A DNA stretch of 64,000 nt from DATKBT01 sp035546295 (GTDB taxonomy: Bacteria > Acidobacteriota > Thermoanaerobaculia > Multivoradales > Multivoraceae), in assembly GCA_035546295.1 (NCBI GenBank), contig DATKBT010000125.1, forward strand, positions 62,001 through 126,000. The letters run 5' to 3'. Made by a program: the position numbers and the translations under genes. Every line of letters starts with the position of its first letter. Positions within the stretch are counted from its first letter, which is position 1. The notes beneath the pieces were generated by a model. The model made no database searches and was not told where the DNA came from. It saw nothing but the letters and a program-made list of their open reading frames with translations. Positions 26,408 to 34,668 of the stretch are shown piece by piece.

Positions 26408-28179
26408 CCCGAGTCACCGCCTACGTCGCCGGTGCGCTGCTGACCGTGGCCGCGCCCGCCGACGGACAGCAGGAGCAGGCACCCGCCGACGTGGTCAGCG
26501 AAACGGTCGAGGTGCGGGTCGTCGACGTCGACGTCGTCGTCGTCGACAAGCGGGGGCGGCCGGTGCGGGGACTGAAGCGCGAGGAGTTCGAGCTGTTCGA
26601 GGACGGGCGGCCGGTAGAGATCGAGTACTTCGCCGGGCCCGGAGCCGAGGACGAACCGGCGGCGCGGCGAGTCGACGCGCAGGTCGCCGAGCCTGCGCGC
26701 ATCTCGGAGGTCGCGCCGCCCTCCAACCGCCTGACGGTGGTGATCTACCTGGACGAGCAGGTGCTCCACCCCGCGCATCGCCAGCGGGTGCTGGCCGATC
26801 TCGACCAGGCGCTCGAGCAGTGGAAGGAACTCGGCGCCCGCTTCGTCGTGGCCCGGCACCCGGGCGAGCTCGAGATCGTCCAGGCGCCGACCGACGACGT
26901 CGAGCGGATCCGCGAGCTGCTCCGCAGCTACCGGTGGAACGACACGCTCGGCTTTCGTCCCGAGATCGAGCGCCGGAGCGCACTGCAGGCGATCGGGCAG
27001 AGCTATCAGTTCTGCCTGAACGTTCCACTGTGCGTTCCGTGCGTCGACAACTGGCAGCAGATGCTGCTCTTCGCCTCGGACTACGCCCGCTCCGAGGAGA
27101 CCAGGACGGCGCTAGCAGTCGCCGGGCTGGCGGATCTAGCGAGCGCGCTGGCGGGTCTTCCCGGGCGCAAGACCGTGCTCTACGTCGGGGACGGATTCCA
27201 GCACCAGCCGGGACGATCGATGTTCCGCTACGTGGGAGACCTCTGCGAGGTGCACCGGGAGCAGGCGCCGCTCGAGGTCGAGCGTGAGGCGGTGGTGTTC
27301 GACGAGAGCAGCCGCTACACCCAGCTCGCCGCGCACGCCGCCGCCAACCGAGTCGTCTTCACCATGCTCGACGCCGGCGGTACGCGCGCCGCCGCCACCT
27401 CGAACATCGACGGCGACGTCGTCGCGCTCGACGCGAGTGGGACGAGCTCGGGCTCGTTCAACCCCCAGTTCGCGCGAATCGCGGCGCTCTTCATCGACAA
27501 CATCCAGACCAGCCACTTCGTCATCGCGAACGAGACCGGCGGCAAGGCGATCCTCAACGCCGATCGCCCGCTGCGCGACCTCGAGCTGCTCGGCGACGAG
27601 CTGCAGGCAACCTACTCCCTCGGCTTCACCCCGCAGCACCCGCCGACCGGCCGCGTCCACCTGCTCGAGGTGAAGCTGGTCGAACCGGCGGCCAAGGGGC
27701 GCACGCTGCGCTACCGCCGCTCCTACCGCGACAAGCAGCTCGAGGCGCGTCTCGCCGACGAGCTGGTCGCCGCTCTGTTCCTGGGGGAGTCGCAGGGAGA
27801 CGACTCGAATCCCCTCGGCATCCAGGCCTACGCCGGCGACACGACCCGGATCGACCGCAAGCGTCACGAGCTGCCGGTCCAGATCCTCCTCCCCGAGAGC
27901 GCCGCGGCCCCGCCGCCCGAGAGCGCTTCGCCCCGCCAGGTCCGCGTCTGGATGACGGCGGTCTCCGACGACGGCCGCCGCACTGGCATCCGCCAGCAGC
28001 TCCTCGACCTCGGCCCCGGTGGGATCGAGCCCGAGAAGGGCGTCTACAGCCTGGTCGTCGACATCGAGCTGCCCGAGGGGGACTTCACCATCGCGGTCGG
28101 CGTGCGCGACGAGCTCACGCAGGAGGCGTCGTTCGCGCGCCTGAGAGCCGCGATCCCGACGCCGGCGCCGGCACCGTAG
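26404..28179 (+). CDS. Secreted VWFA-related protein
   Basis: 591 residues from ATG 26404, overlapping the MMPL stop by 4 bp, with a short signal peptide (VTAYVAGALLTVAAPADG). It shows the acidobacterial VWFA-related layout: VRVVDVDVVVVDKRGRPVRGL, EFELFEDGRPVEIEYF, then LTVVIYLDEQ where a true MIDAS would read DxSxS. Cys205, Cys210 and Cys213 cluster near 200-215 (FCLNVPLCVPCVD) and may form disulphides. LPGRKTVLYVGDGF and DELQATYSLGFTP are family hallmarks. Translational coupling to an MMPL exporter suggests a shared envelope role. Its 3' end overlaps the convergent EF-hand gene by 65 bp. Confidence 0.85.
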   Translation: MTRVTAYVAGALLTVAAPADGQQEQAPADVVSETVEVRVVDVDVVVVDKRGRPVRGLKREEFELFEDGRPVEIEYFAGPGAEDEPAARRVDAQVAEPARISEVAPPSNRLTVVIYLDEQVLHPAHRQRVLADLDQALEQWKELGARFVVARHPGELEIVQAPTDDVERIRELLRSYRWNDTLGFRPEIERRSALQAIGQSYQFCLNVPLCVPCVDNWQQMLLFASDYARSEETRTALAVAGLADLASALAGLPGRKTVLYVGDGFQHQPGRSMFRYVGDLCEVHREQAPLEVEREAVVFDESSRYTQLAAHAAANRVVFTMLDAGGTRAAATSNIDGDVVALDASGTSSGSFNPQFARIAALFIDNIQTSHFVIANETGGKAILNADRPLRDLELLGDELQATYSLGFTPQHPPTGRVHLLEVKLVEPAAKGRTLRYRRSYRDKQLEARLADELVAALFLGESQGDDSNPLGIQAYAGDTTRIDRKRHELPVQILLPESAAAPPPESASPRQVRVWMTAVSDDGRRTGIRQQLLDLGPGGIEPEKGVYSLVVDIELPEGDFTIAVGVRDELTQEASFARLRAAIPTPAPAP

Positions 28180-29356
28180 CGGTCTCCAGCACCAGGTCCC
28201 AGGTGTCGAGCCGCCGGTCGCCCCCGAGCTCGACGCTCCCCGGCGCGCCGAGGACGTCGTCGATCCGCGCCGTCGATCGGCAACCGATCGCGACGATCCC
28301 GGCGTCCCCGGCCGCCACCACCTCTCCCGGATCGGCGACTCCGTCGCGATCCGCGTCGCGCCAGAGCGCCAGCCCGTCGAGCTCCTCGCCGCGGAGCGCT
28401 CCGTCGCGGTCGTCGTCCAGCAGCTCGAGCGCCTGGTAGCCGTCGACGAAGAACAGCCCGAACGAGCGCGAGCCGAAGAGCTGGAGCCCGGAGCTCACGC
28501 CGCCGTCGCCGTGCCGGTCCCACACCAGCCAGGCTGCGGCGTCGGGGTCGAGCCAGGGCCAGGGGAGCTCCCGGCCGCTGCCATCGAGATCGAAGCGAAC
28601 CGGTCGCGTCGCGTCGACCAGCTCCCAGGGCCTCAGACCCGCGCGCAGGGCGATCACGATCGGCGTCACCGCCCGCGGCAGCGCCTCGAGCCGATCCCGC
28701 AGCTCGCTCAGCTCCGCGAGCTCCTGCCGGTCGCCCGCGGGATCGAGCAGCGGCAGCAGATAGCCGATCGCCTCGACCGCGAGCAGCGGACCGAGGTGGC
28801 CACCCCGCTCGAGCTCGCGCGGCGCCGCCTCCGCGACGATCTCCCGGAGCAGCTCGCGCGCCTCGTCCCGCTCGGCGAGCTCGATCAGCGTCCAGGCCAG
28901 ACCGAGGCGCGCGGTCGTGTTCTCGGGCTCGACCTCGAGCGTCTTGCGGTAGAGGGCGATCGACGCCTCCAGATGCTCGCGCGCCTCCTCGAGGGATCCA
29001 TGGCCCTCACCACCACCGTTCCGAGGCTCCGGCGCGGTGCTCTGCCGCGGGCGGACCCAGGGCACCCAGGGCGGCTCGTAGCCGAAGGAGGGAACCAGCA
29101 GCCCGTCGTTCTGCACACCGGCCGCGACCGTGTCCCCGTCGCCCAGCTCCCACGCGTACGCCATGGCATGGATGCGCGCGAGAGTGTGCAGCGCGAAGGC
29201 GTCCCCGGGCGCCTCCTCGACCCGGGCCTCGGCATTGTCGATCAGCCGGTCGAGCGGCACCTCCTCGAGCTCGGAGCGCACGTAGATGGCGGGCAGCGCC
29301 GTGGCCAGCAGCATGGCGCCAGCGGCCACCGCGGGGACCTCAATGCGACATCGCAT
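28115..29356 (-). CDS. Signal-anchored TPR protein with C-terminal EF-hand-like loops
   Basis: 413 residues from ATG 29356. The N-terminus (VPAVAAGAMLLATALPAIYV) is a signal peptide or anchor. A TPR-like helical part follows (ASIALYRKTLEVEPENTTARLGLAW near 130-155). The C-terminal region has WDRHGDGGV and two calcium-loop-like repeats, DDDRDGALRGEEL and DADRDGVADPGEV, with the DxDxDG spacing of EF-hand/dockerin-like sites. It is therefore probably an exported calcium-binding protein. It overlaps the end of the DUF4159 gene by 17 bp, so the pair is likely co-expressed. Specific function unknown. Confidence 0.75.
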   Translation of the reverse strand: MRCRIEVPAVAAGAMLLATALPAIYVRSELEEVPLDRLIDNAEARVEEAPGDAFALHTLARIHAMAYAWELGDGDTVAAGVQNDGLLVPSFGYEPPWVPWVRPRQSTAPEPRNGGGEGHGSLEEAREHLEASIALYRKTLEVEPENTTARLGLAWTLIELAERDEARELLREIVAEAAPRELERGGHLGPLLAVEAIGYLLPLLDPAGDRQELAELSELRDRLEALPRAVTPIVIALRAGLRPWELVDATRPVRFDLDGSGRELPWPWLDPDAAAWLVWDRHGDGGVSSGLQLFGSRSFGLFFVDGYQALELLDDDRDGALRGEELDGLALWRDADRDGVADPGEVVAAGDAGIVAIGCRSTARIDDVLGAPGSVELGGDRRLDTWDLVLETATVPAPASGSRLSGARTTPPA

Positions 29357-30209
29357 AGATCAGGATGTTGATCCCCATCGGGTAGGAAGCCGGCAGCGAG
29401 AAGAGCTGGAAGAACTCCTCCGACTGTCCCTCGCGCTCCCAGCCGTCCGCGATGTCGGTGTTGTGGGTCGCCAGCACCATGATCCGCCCGTCGGCGGCGA
29501 AGATCCCGCGAAAGTGCGGCTCGGCGGATTCGGCGCCGAGCTCGGAGGTGCCCTGCCCCCAGCTCCAGAACTGGATCGAAGGCACCTGAGGGATCTCGTC
29601 GATGTCGTAGAGCTGGTGGAGGATCGGGTGATCGAGCGGGATGTCGACGAGCGGGTACTCCTCGGGCGGCAGCACCTTGGCCATCTCGTTGGCGAAGTGG
29701 TACCAGGCCGAGTCCCCCCAGAAGTCGTCGGCGTAGAGCAGCCCGCCGCGCAGGAGGTACTCGCGCAGGTTCGCGGTCTCGAAGTCGTCGAAGCCGGCGG
29801 TGCCGGCATCCGACATGAACAGGAACGGGAACGAGAAGATCTCGGGGCTGTCGGCGGTGACCACGTAGTGGTCGGGATCGCCGGTGTGGGGGTCGAGGCG
29901 CACGTGCGCGCGCGTCAGCTCGGCGAGCCGGATCATCAGGTTCTGGTCGCCGTCGGGGTAGTCGGTGTTCCAGCCGTGCCCGAGCGGCTCGCTGGTGACC
30001 TGCCGGTACATCAGCCGCCCGAAGGAGAAGCCGTTGGCGTGGAAGTCGGGCTCGGGAAAGCGCGGCGGCGCCCAGCGGCGTCCCCACTGCGCGGTGGCGA
30101 GGCTGGCGAGGAGCGTGGCGACGCACATCGCGATCAGGCCGATCACGATCGCTCGCGTTCGGATCGCTGCTCTGTCCTCGGATTCGGGCCCGCTCACCTC
30201 AAACCACAT
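29340..30209 (-). CDS. DUF4159-domain protein
   Basis: 289 residues from ATG 30209, with a GAGGAGAGG run just upstream. One N-terminal membrane helix (IVIGLIAMCVATLLASLATA, ~22-42) is followed by an exported DUF4159 domain: FSFGRLMYRQV, DQNLMIRLAELT, FSFPFLFMSDAGTAGF, LREYLLRGGLLYADDFWG and MGINILIYAMSH at the very end. DUF4159 is common in Acidobacteriota and Myxococcota, often near MoxR/VWA-type genes, and has a glutamine amidotransferase-like fold without known activity. It precedes the EF-hand/TPR gene in a two-gene unit. Confidence 0.88.
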   Translation of the reverse strand: MWFEVSGPESEDRAAIRTRAIVIGLIAMCVATLLASLATAQWGRRWAPPRFPEPDFHANGFSFGRLMYRQVTSEPLGHGWNTDYPDGDQNLMIRLAELTRAHVRLDPHTGDPDHYVVTADSPEIFSFPFLFMSDAGTAGFDDFETANLREYLLRGGLLYADDFWGDSAWYHFANEMAKVLPPEEYPLVDIPLDHPILHQLYDIDEIPQVPSIQFWSWGQGTSELGAESAEPHFRGIFAADGRIMVLATHNTDIADGWEREGQSEEFFQLFSLPASYPMGINILIYAMSH

Positions 30210-30323
30210 CCTCTCCTCGCCGCGCCCCTTCCGGCAGATGGTAACAGCGTGTGGCGACGGCTCTGCCGGCTCTTCCGCCCCTCGAAGCTGGTACCATGCC
30301 TGAAAGCCAGGAAAGGGGGGAGC

Positions 30324-30929
30324 ATGAGCTTGACCAGGATGGTGTGTAGCCTCTGCCTCCTCGGGTTCGTGGGGCTGGCGTGTCTGGCGTGCGAAGGCCA
30401 GCAGGAGACCCGGGACGACGGGGTGGAGGGCGAGCTCAGTTTCTTGGTCCAGGACCTGACGACGGCGCTCACCGGGAACCCGCGGCGACTCCACGTGAGA
30501 ACGTGTGGCCCCGCGTCCGACGGCGAGAGCTGTCTGCCCTGCGACGATGAGAGCAAGCTCGGGTTGGAGCTGAGAGAGGTCGGCGGCGGGAATGCCGACG
30601 TCGTGAGATTCCGGTGCCGGACTCCGAAGGCCGGCGACTACTGCCTCGATCGCGAGACCTCCCTGCTGTGGTCCTTCAAGAAACTCGTCAACTCGATCGA
30701 GTACCGGGGGCACATCGAGGGAGAGGACAAGGGAGACGGCGGAGACACCGGGGTGTACACGCCAGACGACGTCACAGAAGAAGGGAACTTCACCATGACC
30801 TCGGGCTTCCCCCTCTACCCGGGGACGAGCGCTCAGTGGCCGTACCGCATCGACCTGTACCAGGTCGAGGAGAGCGGCACGGAGACACTGGTCGCCTGCG
30901 CCGACCCCTTGGTGATCATCGACCCGTAG
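30324..30929 (+). CDS. Cys-rich orphan lipoprotein
   Basis: 201 residues. A strong AGGAAAGGGGGG ribosome-binding region precedes ATG 30324. The N-terminus (MSLTRMVCSLCLLGFVGLAC) is a lipoprotein-type signal with candidate lipobox cysteines at 20 and 23. The mature part contains about six more Cys (CGPASDGESCLPCDD, FRCRTPKAGDYCLD, VACADPL), suggesting disulphides outside the cytoplasm. Third-position GC is visibly lower than in neighbouring genes, a hint of different origin. I recognise no domain. Confidence 0.7.
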   Translation: MSLTRMVCSLCLLGFVGLACLACEGQQETRDDGVEGELSFLVQDLTTALTGNPRRLHVRTCGPASDGESCLPCDDESKLGLELREVGGGNADVVRFRCRTPKAGDYCLDRETSLLWSFKKLVNSIEYRGHIEGEDKGDGGDTGVYTPDDVTEEGNFTMTSGFPLYPGTSAQWPYRIDLYQVEESGTETLVACADPLVIIDP

Positions 30930-30942
30930 TCACCTCGTCAGC

Positions 30943-33570
30943 TCAGATCGCCTCTAAGAGCCGTGTGAACTCCGGCATCTCGCGCAGCGCCCCGAACTCG
31001 TCGGCGGTGCGCAGCTCTTCGCGCGACACCCCTCCCGCCGCGAGCGCCTGCTCCAGGTAGCCGAGCGCCTCCTGGTGCCGATCGCACAGTGCGGCGCCCA
31101 TGGCCAGCCGCATCAGCTCGCGACCCTCGGCGACCTTCAGCCGTCGCGAGAGGTCGGCTTTCGTCGCCTCTTCGCACCGTTCCGCCTTCGCCAGGTAGAA
31201 GACTTCGGCCACCTCCACCCCCGGTGCGTTGGGAAAGACCTCGGCGCGGTCCTCGACCAGCGCCAGCGCCCCCTCGTACTCCAGACGCGCTTCGCTCTCG
31301 CGGCCGAGCTTCAGGAGAACATCGCCGAGATTCCCGCGGACGACCTCGTGGGTCGGGCGCAGCTGCTTCGCGAGGCGAAAGTAGTCTTCGGCGAGCTCGA
31401 GAGAGCCGAGCATGTAGTGGGCGGTCCCGGCGTTCGACGCGAGCGAGGCGTCGGTGATCGGTCCGCGGAAGGCGTCGACGATGTCGGCGGCATTCTGGGG
31501 GTTGTCCTGGATCAGCTCGAGGGCGACCCGATTGGAGACCGGCTTGGCCTGCATCGGGGCGAGCGAGCTCGCGCGCTCCAGCTGCTGTCGGGCGTCGTCC
31601 CACTCCCCCTTCGCCATCGAGTCGATACCGAGGGCGTGCCAGGCCTGCCAGGAATCCGGCGAAAGCGCGGTCGCTTGCCGAGCCAGTCGCGTCGCCTCCT
31701 CGGCGCGACTGGACGCGCGCGCGTTGCTGGCCTGCTCCAGCAGCAGAGCGAGCTGCGAGCCGGGGTCGAGCTGGCCTTCGCCCGGGGGCTCCTCTTCGAG
31801 ACCGAGCAGCAGCTCCGCGGCTTCCTCGGGCCTGCCGGCCTGCCGCAGCCCCCTCGCCAGAGCGAGCCTGGCGATCGCCAGCTCGGGATCCTCGTCGAGG
31901 GCCGCCCGAGCCTCGCGCAGACCTCGCTGCAGGCGCTCGACGTCGCGGCTGCGCTCGGCGTGGAGCAGGAGCGCCCTGGCCAGCGCGGCGCGGGCAAGCG
32001 TAAAGGCGGGATCGGCTTCGAGCGCACGCTCGAAGTAGTGGATCGCCACCTCGAGATCGGAGAGGTTGTCCGATTCTCCGAGGAAGGGCAGCCCCCGCAG
32101 GTAGCGTTCGAAGGCGTCGTTGGACGAAGTGGCCTCGCGCTCGAGCCGGATCAGGCTGTCGGGGGAGAGGATGCTCCGCAGCCGCTTTCCCACTTCGGAG
32201 GCGACGCTGGACTGAAGTTGGAGGGGAGCATCGCGGTCCCCCTCGAAGGCGAGCGACCATTGGAGACTGCCGTCGTCGGCGTCGATCGAGTCCACCGCCA
32301 CTCGCAGGGTCGAGCGCTCGCGCTGGATCCGGCCCTCGATGATTGCGTCCACGCCCTGCTCTCGTGCCAGTCGCTGGTGACCATCGACGAGCTCGCTGTA
32401 GGCTGCGGCGAACGAAGGAGAGATCACCGAGATCTCGGGCAACGAGCTGAGCTCGCTCGAAAGGGTCGCGCTCAGCCCTCGCGCCAGGTACTCGAGCCCG
32501 CCGTCTCCCGTGAGGTTCTCGAAGGGAAGCACGGCGAGGCGGTGAGTTTCCGAGCCTCGCTCCGTCCCGGCCCCCCACTGGCGGATCGCGATCACGATCA
32601 GAACCGGCAGCGCCAGGAGCAGGGCCGTGGCCGTCATCATCATCAGCGCGCGGCCGGCGCTCTGACGGGGGGAGCCGGCGAAGGTCTCGGTGGCGACCGA
32701 GGTGTCGGCGCTGGTGAACCCCTCGTCCCGGGCCAGCACCATCCTGAGCGCCGCCTCGACCTCGGCGGCGGACGCGAAGCGCGCGGTGCGCTTCCTCTGG
32801 AGCAGGCGTTCGCTGACGGCTACCAAATGGGGGCTGGCGTCGGGCATCTCGTCGCGCAGCGATCGCGCAGGTCCGCGCTCGAGGGCGACCACGTACTCGG
32901 CGAACTGGCGCGCGTCGAAAGGGCGCTTGCCGGTGAGCATCTCGAACAGCAGCACGCCGAGCGAGAAGAGGTCGGCGCGGGCGTCGACGGTCTCGCCGCG
33001 AGCCTGCTCGGGCGCGAGATAGGGAGGCGTCCCCAGCGGCGCGCCGTCGCGCGTGACCGGCGCCTCGGGGGCGACCTCGGGACCGGAGGGCGCGGCCAGC
33101 TTGGCGAGCCCGAAATCGAGGATCTTGACCTTGCCTTCGCTGGTGACGCGGACGTTGCCGGGCTTGAGGTCGCGGTGAATGATGCCCCGGTTGTGGGCGG
33201 CGGCGAGGCCGGCGGCGAGATCGCGGGCGATGGCGACGGCGCGGCGCACGGGGAGCGGTCCGGACGCCAGCATCGAGTTGAGGTCCTCGCCCTCGACCAG
33301 CTCCATCGCCAGGAACAGCTTCCGTTCGCCGTGCTCGTCGCGAGCCTCGCCGAACTCGTAGAGCGTCGCGATCGCGGGGTGGTTGAGGGCGGCGACGGCT
33401 CGCGCCTCGTGGAGGAAGCGCAGCCTGCGGTTGGGTATCGTCTGCACCTCCTCGGGAAGGACCTTGAGCGCGACCTGGCGGCCGAGCTCGGTATCGCGCG
33501 CCCGGTAGACGACGCCCATGCCGCCGGCGCCCAGGCGCTCGATGATCTCGAACTTCCCTAGCTTGCGCAT
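30943..33570 (-). CDS. Transmembrane Ser/Thr protein kinase with TolB-like and TPR extracytoplasmic region
   Basis: 875 residues. The PknB-type kinase domain occupies ~7-275: Gly loop GAGGMG (14-19), Lys36 (VALKVLP), catalytic HRDLKPGN (132-139), DFG 152-154 and APEQARGE. A single membrane helix at ~308-330 is followed by a TolB/FlgO-like segment (LAVLPFENLTGDGGLEYLARG, 345-365 on) and about ten TPR-like helices to the end. All catalytic residues are intact, so it should phosphorylate Ser/Thr in the cytoplasm in response to an outside signal. No partner is obvious; the two flanking genes are unrelated. Confidence 0.93.
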   Translation of the reverse strand: MRKLGKFEIIERLGAGGMGVVYRARDTELGRQVALKVLPEEVQTIPNRRLRFLHEARAVAALNHPAIATLYEFGEARDEHGERKLFLAMELVEGEDLNSMLASGPLPVRRAVAIARDLAAGLAAAHNRGIIHRDLKPGNVRVTSEGKVKILDFGLAKLAAPSGPEVAPEAPVTRDGAPLGTPPYLAPEQARGETVDARADLFSLGVLLFEMLTGKRPFDARQFAEYVVALERGPARSLRDEMPDASPHLVAVSERLLQRKRTARFASAAEVEAALRMVLARDEGFTSADTSVATETFAGSPRQSAGRALMMMTATALLLALPVLIVIAIRQWGAGTERGSETHRLAVLPFENLTGDGGLEYLARGLSATLSSELSSLPEISVISPSFAAAYSELVDGHQRLAREQGVDAIIEGRIQRERSTLRVAVDSIDADDGSLQWSLAFEGDRDAPLQLQSSVASEVGKRLRSILSPDSLIRLEREATSSNDAFERYLRGLPFLGESDNLSDLEVAIHYFERALEADPAFTLARAALARALLLHAERSRDVERLQRGLREARAALDEDPELAIARLALARGLRQAGRPEEAAELLLGLEEEPPGEGQLDPGSQLALLLEQASNARASSRAEEATRLARQATALSPDSWQAWHALGIDSMAKGEWDDARQQLERASSLAPMQAKPVSNRVALELIQDNPQNAADIVDAFRGPITDASLASNAGTAHYMLGSLELAEDYFRLAKQLRPTHEVVRGNLGDVLLKLGRESEARLEYEGALALVEDRAEVFPNAPGVEVAEVFYLAKAERCEEATKADLSRRLKVAEGRELMRLAMGAALCDRHQEALGYLEQALAAGGVSREELRTADEFGALREMPEFTRLLEAI

Positions 33571-33678
33571 TCGCGGATCGCGGTCACCCCTCTGCGGTCA
33601 TTCTATGAACAGCGCTTCCGCTGTGAGAGGATCAGCGCAACGATCACAGTCGTGGACGGACGGGCGGAGGGCTTTTCG

Positions 33679-34125
33679 ATGCAGCAGGAGAAGTCGTGGT
33701 GGGGGCGCAACTGGCCCTGGGCCGGACCGCTCGGATGCCTTGGCTGCGGCGGCTGCGCCGGCCTGCTGCTCTTCCTGTTCGTGGGGGGCGGCATCGCCTC
33801 GATCTTCGGTGTGCTCTCGGCGTCGTTCGCGGCCTCGGAGCCGGTCCAGGAGTCACTCGAGATGGCGCGCCGGCACCCGGCCGTGATCGAGGCCCTGGGC
33901 GTGCCGATCGAGGTCGGCGGCGGGCTGCCGAACGGCTCCTTGAATACGAGCCCCACCGACGGCTCCGCCGACCTCAGCGTCCCGCTCCAGGGACCCGACG
34001 GCAAGGGCCGGCTCTACGTGGTCGCCGAGAAGGACGCCGGTGAGTGGACGCTCGAGCGCGCCGAGGTCGAGATCGACGGCCAGCCGGGGAGGATCGACCT
34101 GCTCGCCGCCGAGCCCGAGCTCTGA
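33679..34125 (+). CDS. Coa1/Tim21-like membrane protein
   Basis: 148 residues from ATG 33679, preferred because GGAGG lies 8 nt upstream. It matches the bacterial Coa1-family pattern: SWWGRNWPW, a Cys/Gly-rich membrane helix (GCLGCGGCAGLLLFLFVGG), then a small domain with HPAVIEALGVPIEVG, LNTSPTDGSADLSVPL and YVVAEKDAGEWTLERAEVEI. The eukaryotic relatives help cytochrome oxidase assembly; the bacterial role is untested. It is divergent from the kinase gene with 108 bp between. Confidence 0.85.
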   Translation: MQQEKSWWGRNWPWAGPLGCLGCGGCAGLLLFLFVGGGIASIFGVLSASFAASEPVQESLEMARRHPAVIEALGVPIEVGGGLPNGSLNTSPTDGSADLSVPLQGPDGKGRLYVVAEKDAGEWTLERAEVEIDGQPGRIDLLAAEPEL

Positions 34126-34137
34126 TCCGCGTCGCGA

Positions 34138-34629
34138 TCAAACCGCGAGCTGGCGAAACAGGCTCGACTCCCGCTTGAAGAAGCCCTCGGTGTGAAACGA
34201 CTCCGGGAGCCGCAGCACCTCGAAGTCGAGGTGGTGGCAGCACTCGTGGAGCACGGTGCGCAAGAAGGTCTTGAAGGCGACCGGCCGCTTGTGCTTGGCG
34301 GTGCGCATCCAGACCTCGATGCGGGCGCGCGGCGCCGCCGGGTCGAAGGTGTAGAGCCCGTGCAGCTCCCCCCAGTCGGCGCTCGGTCGCACCGCGCGCA
34401 CGACGACGTCGACCGGCGGCGCGCCGAGACGCTGGTGGATGCCCGCGACCAGCGAGCGCACCGCCTTCTCGACCGCCCGCCGATCCTCGGCGGCCAGGCC
34501 TTCGCGGATCGCCTCGACCAGGGGCGCGAGCGCGGCGGCGTCGGGGAGCTCGATCCGCTCGACGGCGTCGCTCCGGCGATAGGTCGCGCGCTGGCTCGCA
34601 GAGAGGTTTCGGTAGTAGGGGAAGGGCAT
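34138..34629 (-). CDS. SprT-like putative metallopeptidase
   Basis: 163 residues from ATG 34629 (a GTG eight codons upstream is possible). The zinc motif HECCHH (LRTVLHECCHHLDFEVL) contains HExxH, and a third His follows in ESFHTEGFFKRESSL. TYRRSDAVERIELPD at the N-terminus is common in relatives. There is no signal peptide, so it is probably cytoplasmic. The substrate is unknown; SprT-type DNA-protein crosslink proteases are distant possibilities. Confidence 0.72.
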   Translation of the reverse strand: MPFPYYRNLSASQRATYRRSDAVERIELPDAAALAPLVEAIREGLAAEDRRAVEKAVRSLVAGIHQRLGAPPVDVVVRAVRPSADWGELHGLYTFDPAAPRARIEVWMRTAKHKRPVAFKTFLRTVLHECCHHLDFEVLRLPESFHTEGFFKRESSLFRQLAV

Positions 34630-34668
34630 GGGACGCGGGGATCCTAGACCCACGTCCGGCCCTCGGCA

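Noticed and set aside
33600..33625. Short inverted repeat CAGCG...CGCTG between kinase and Coa1 genes
   Set aside because: Five-bp arms are expected by chance at this GC content, and no promoter or terminator context supports it.
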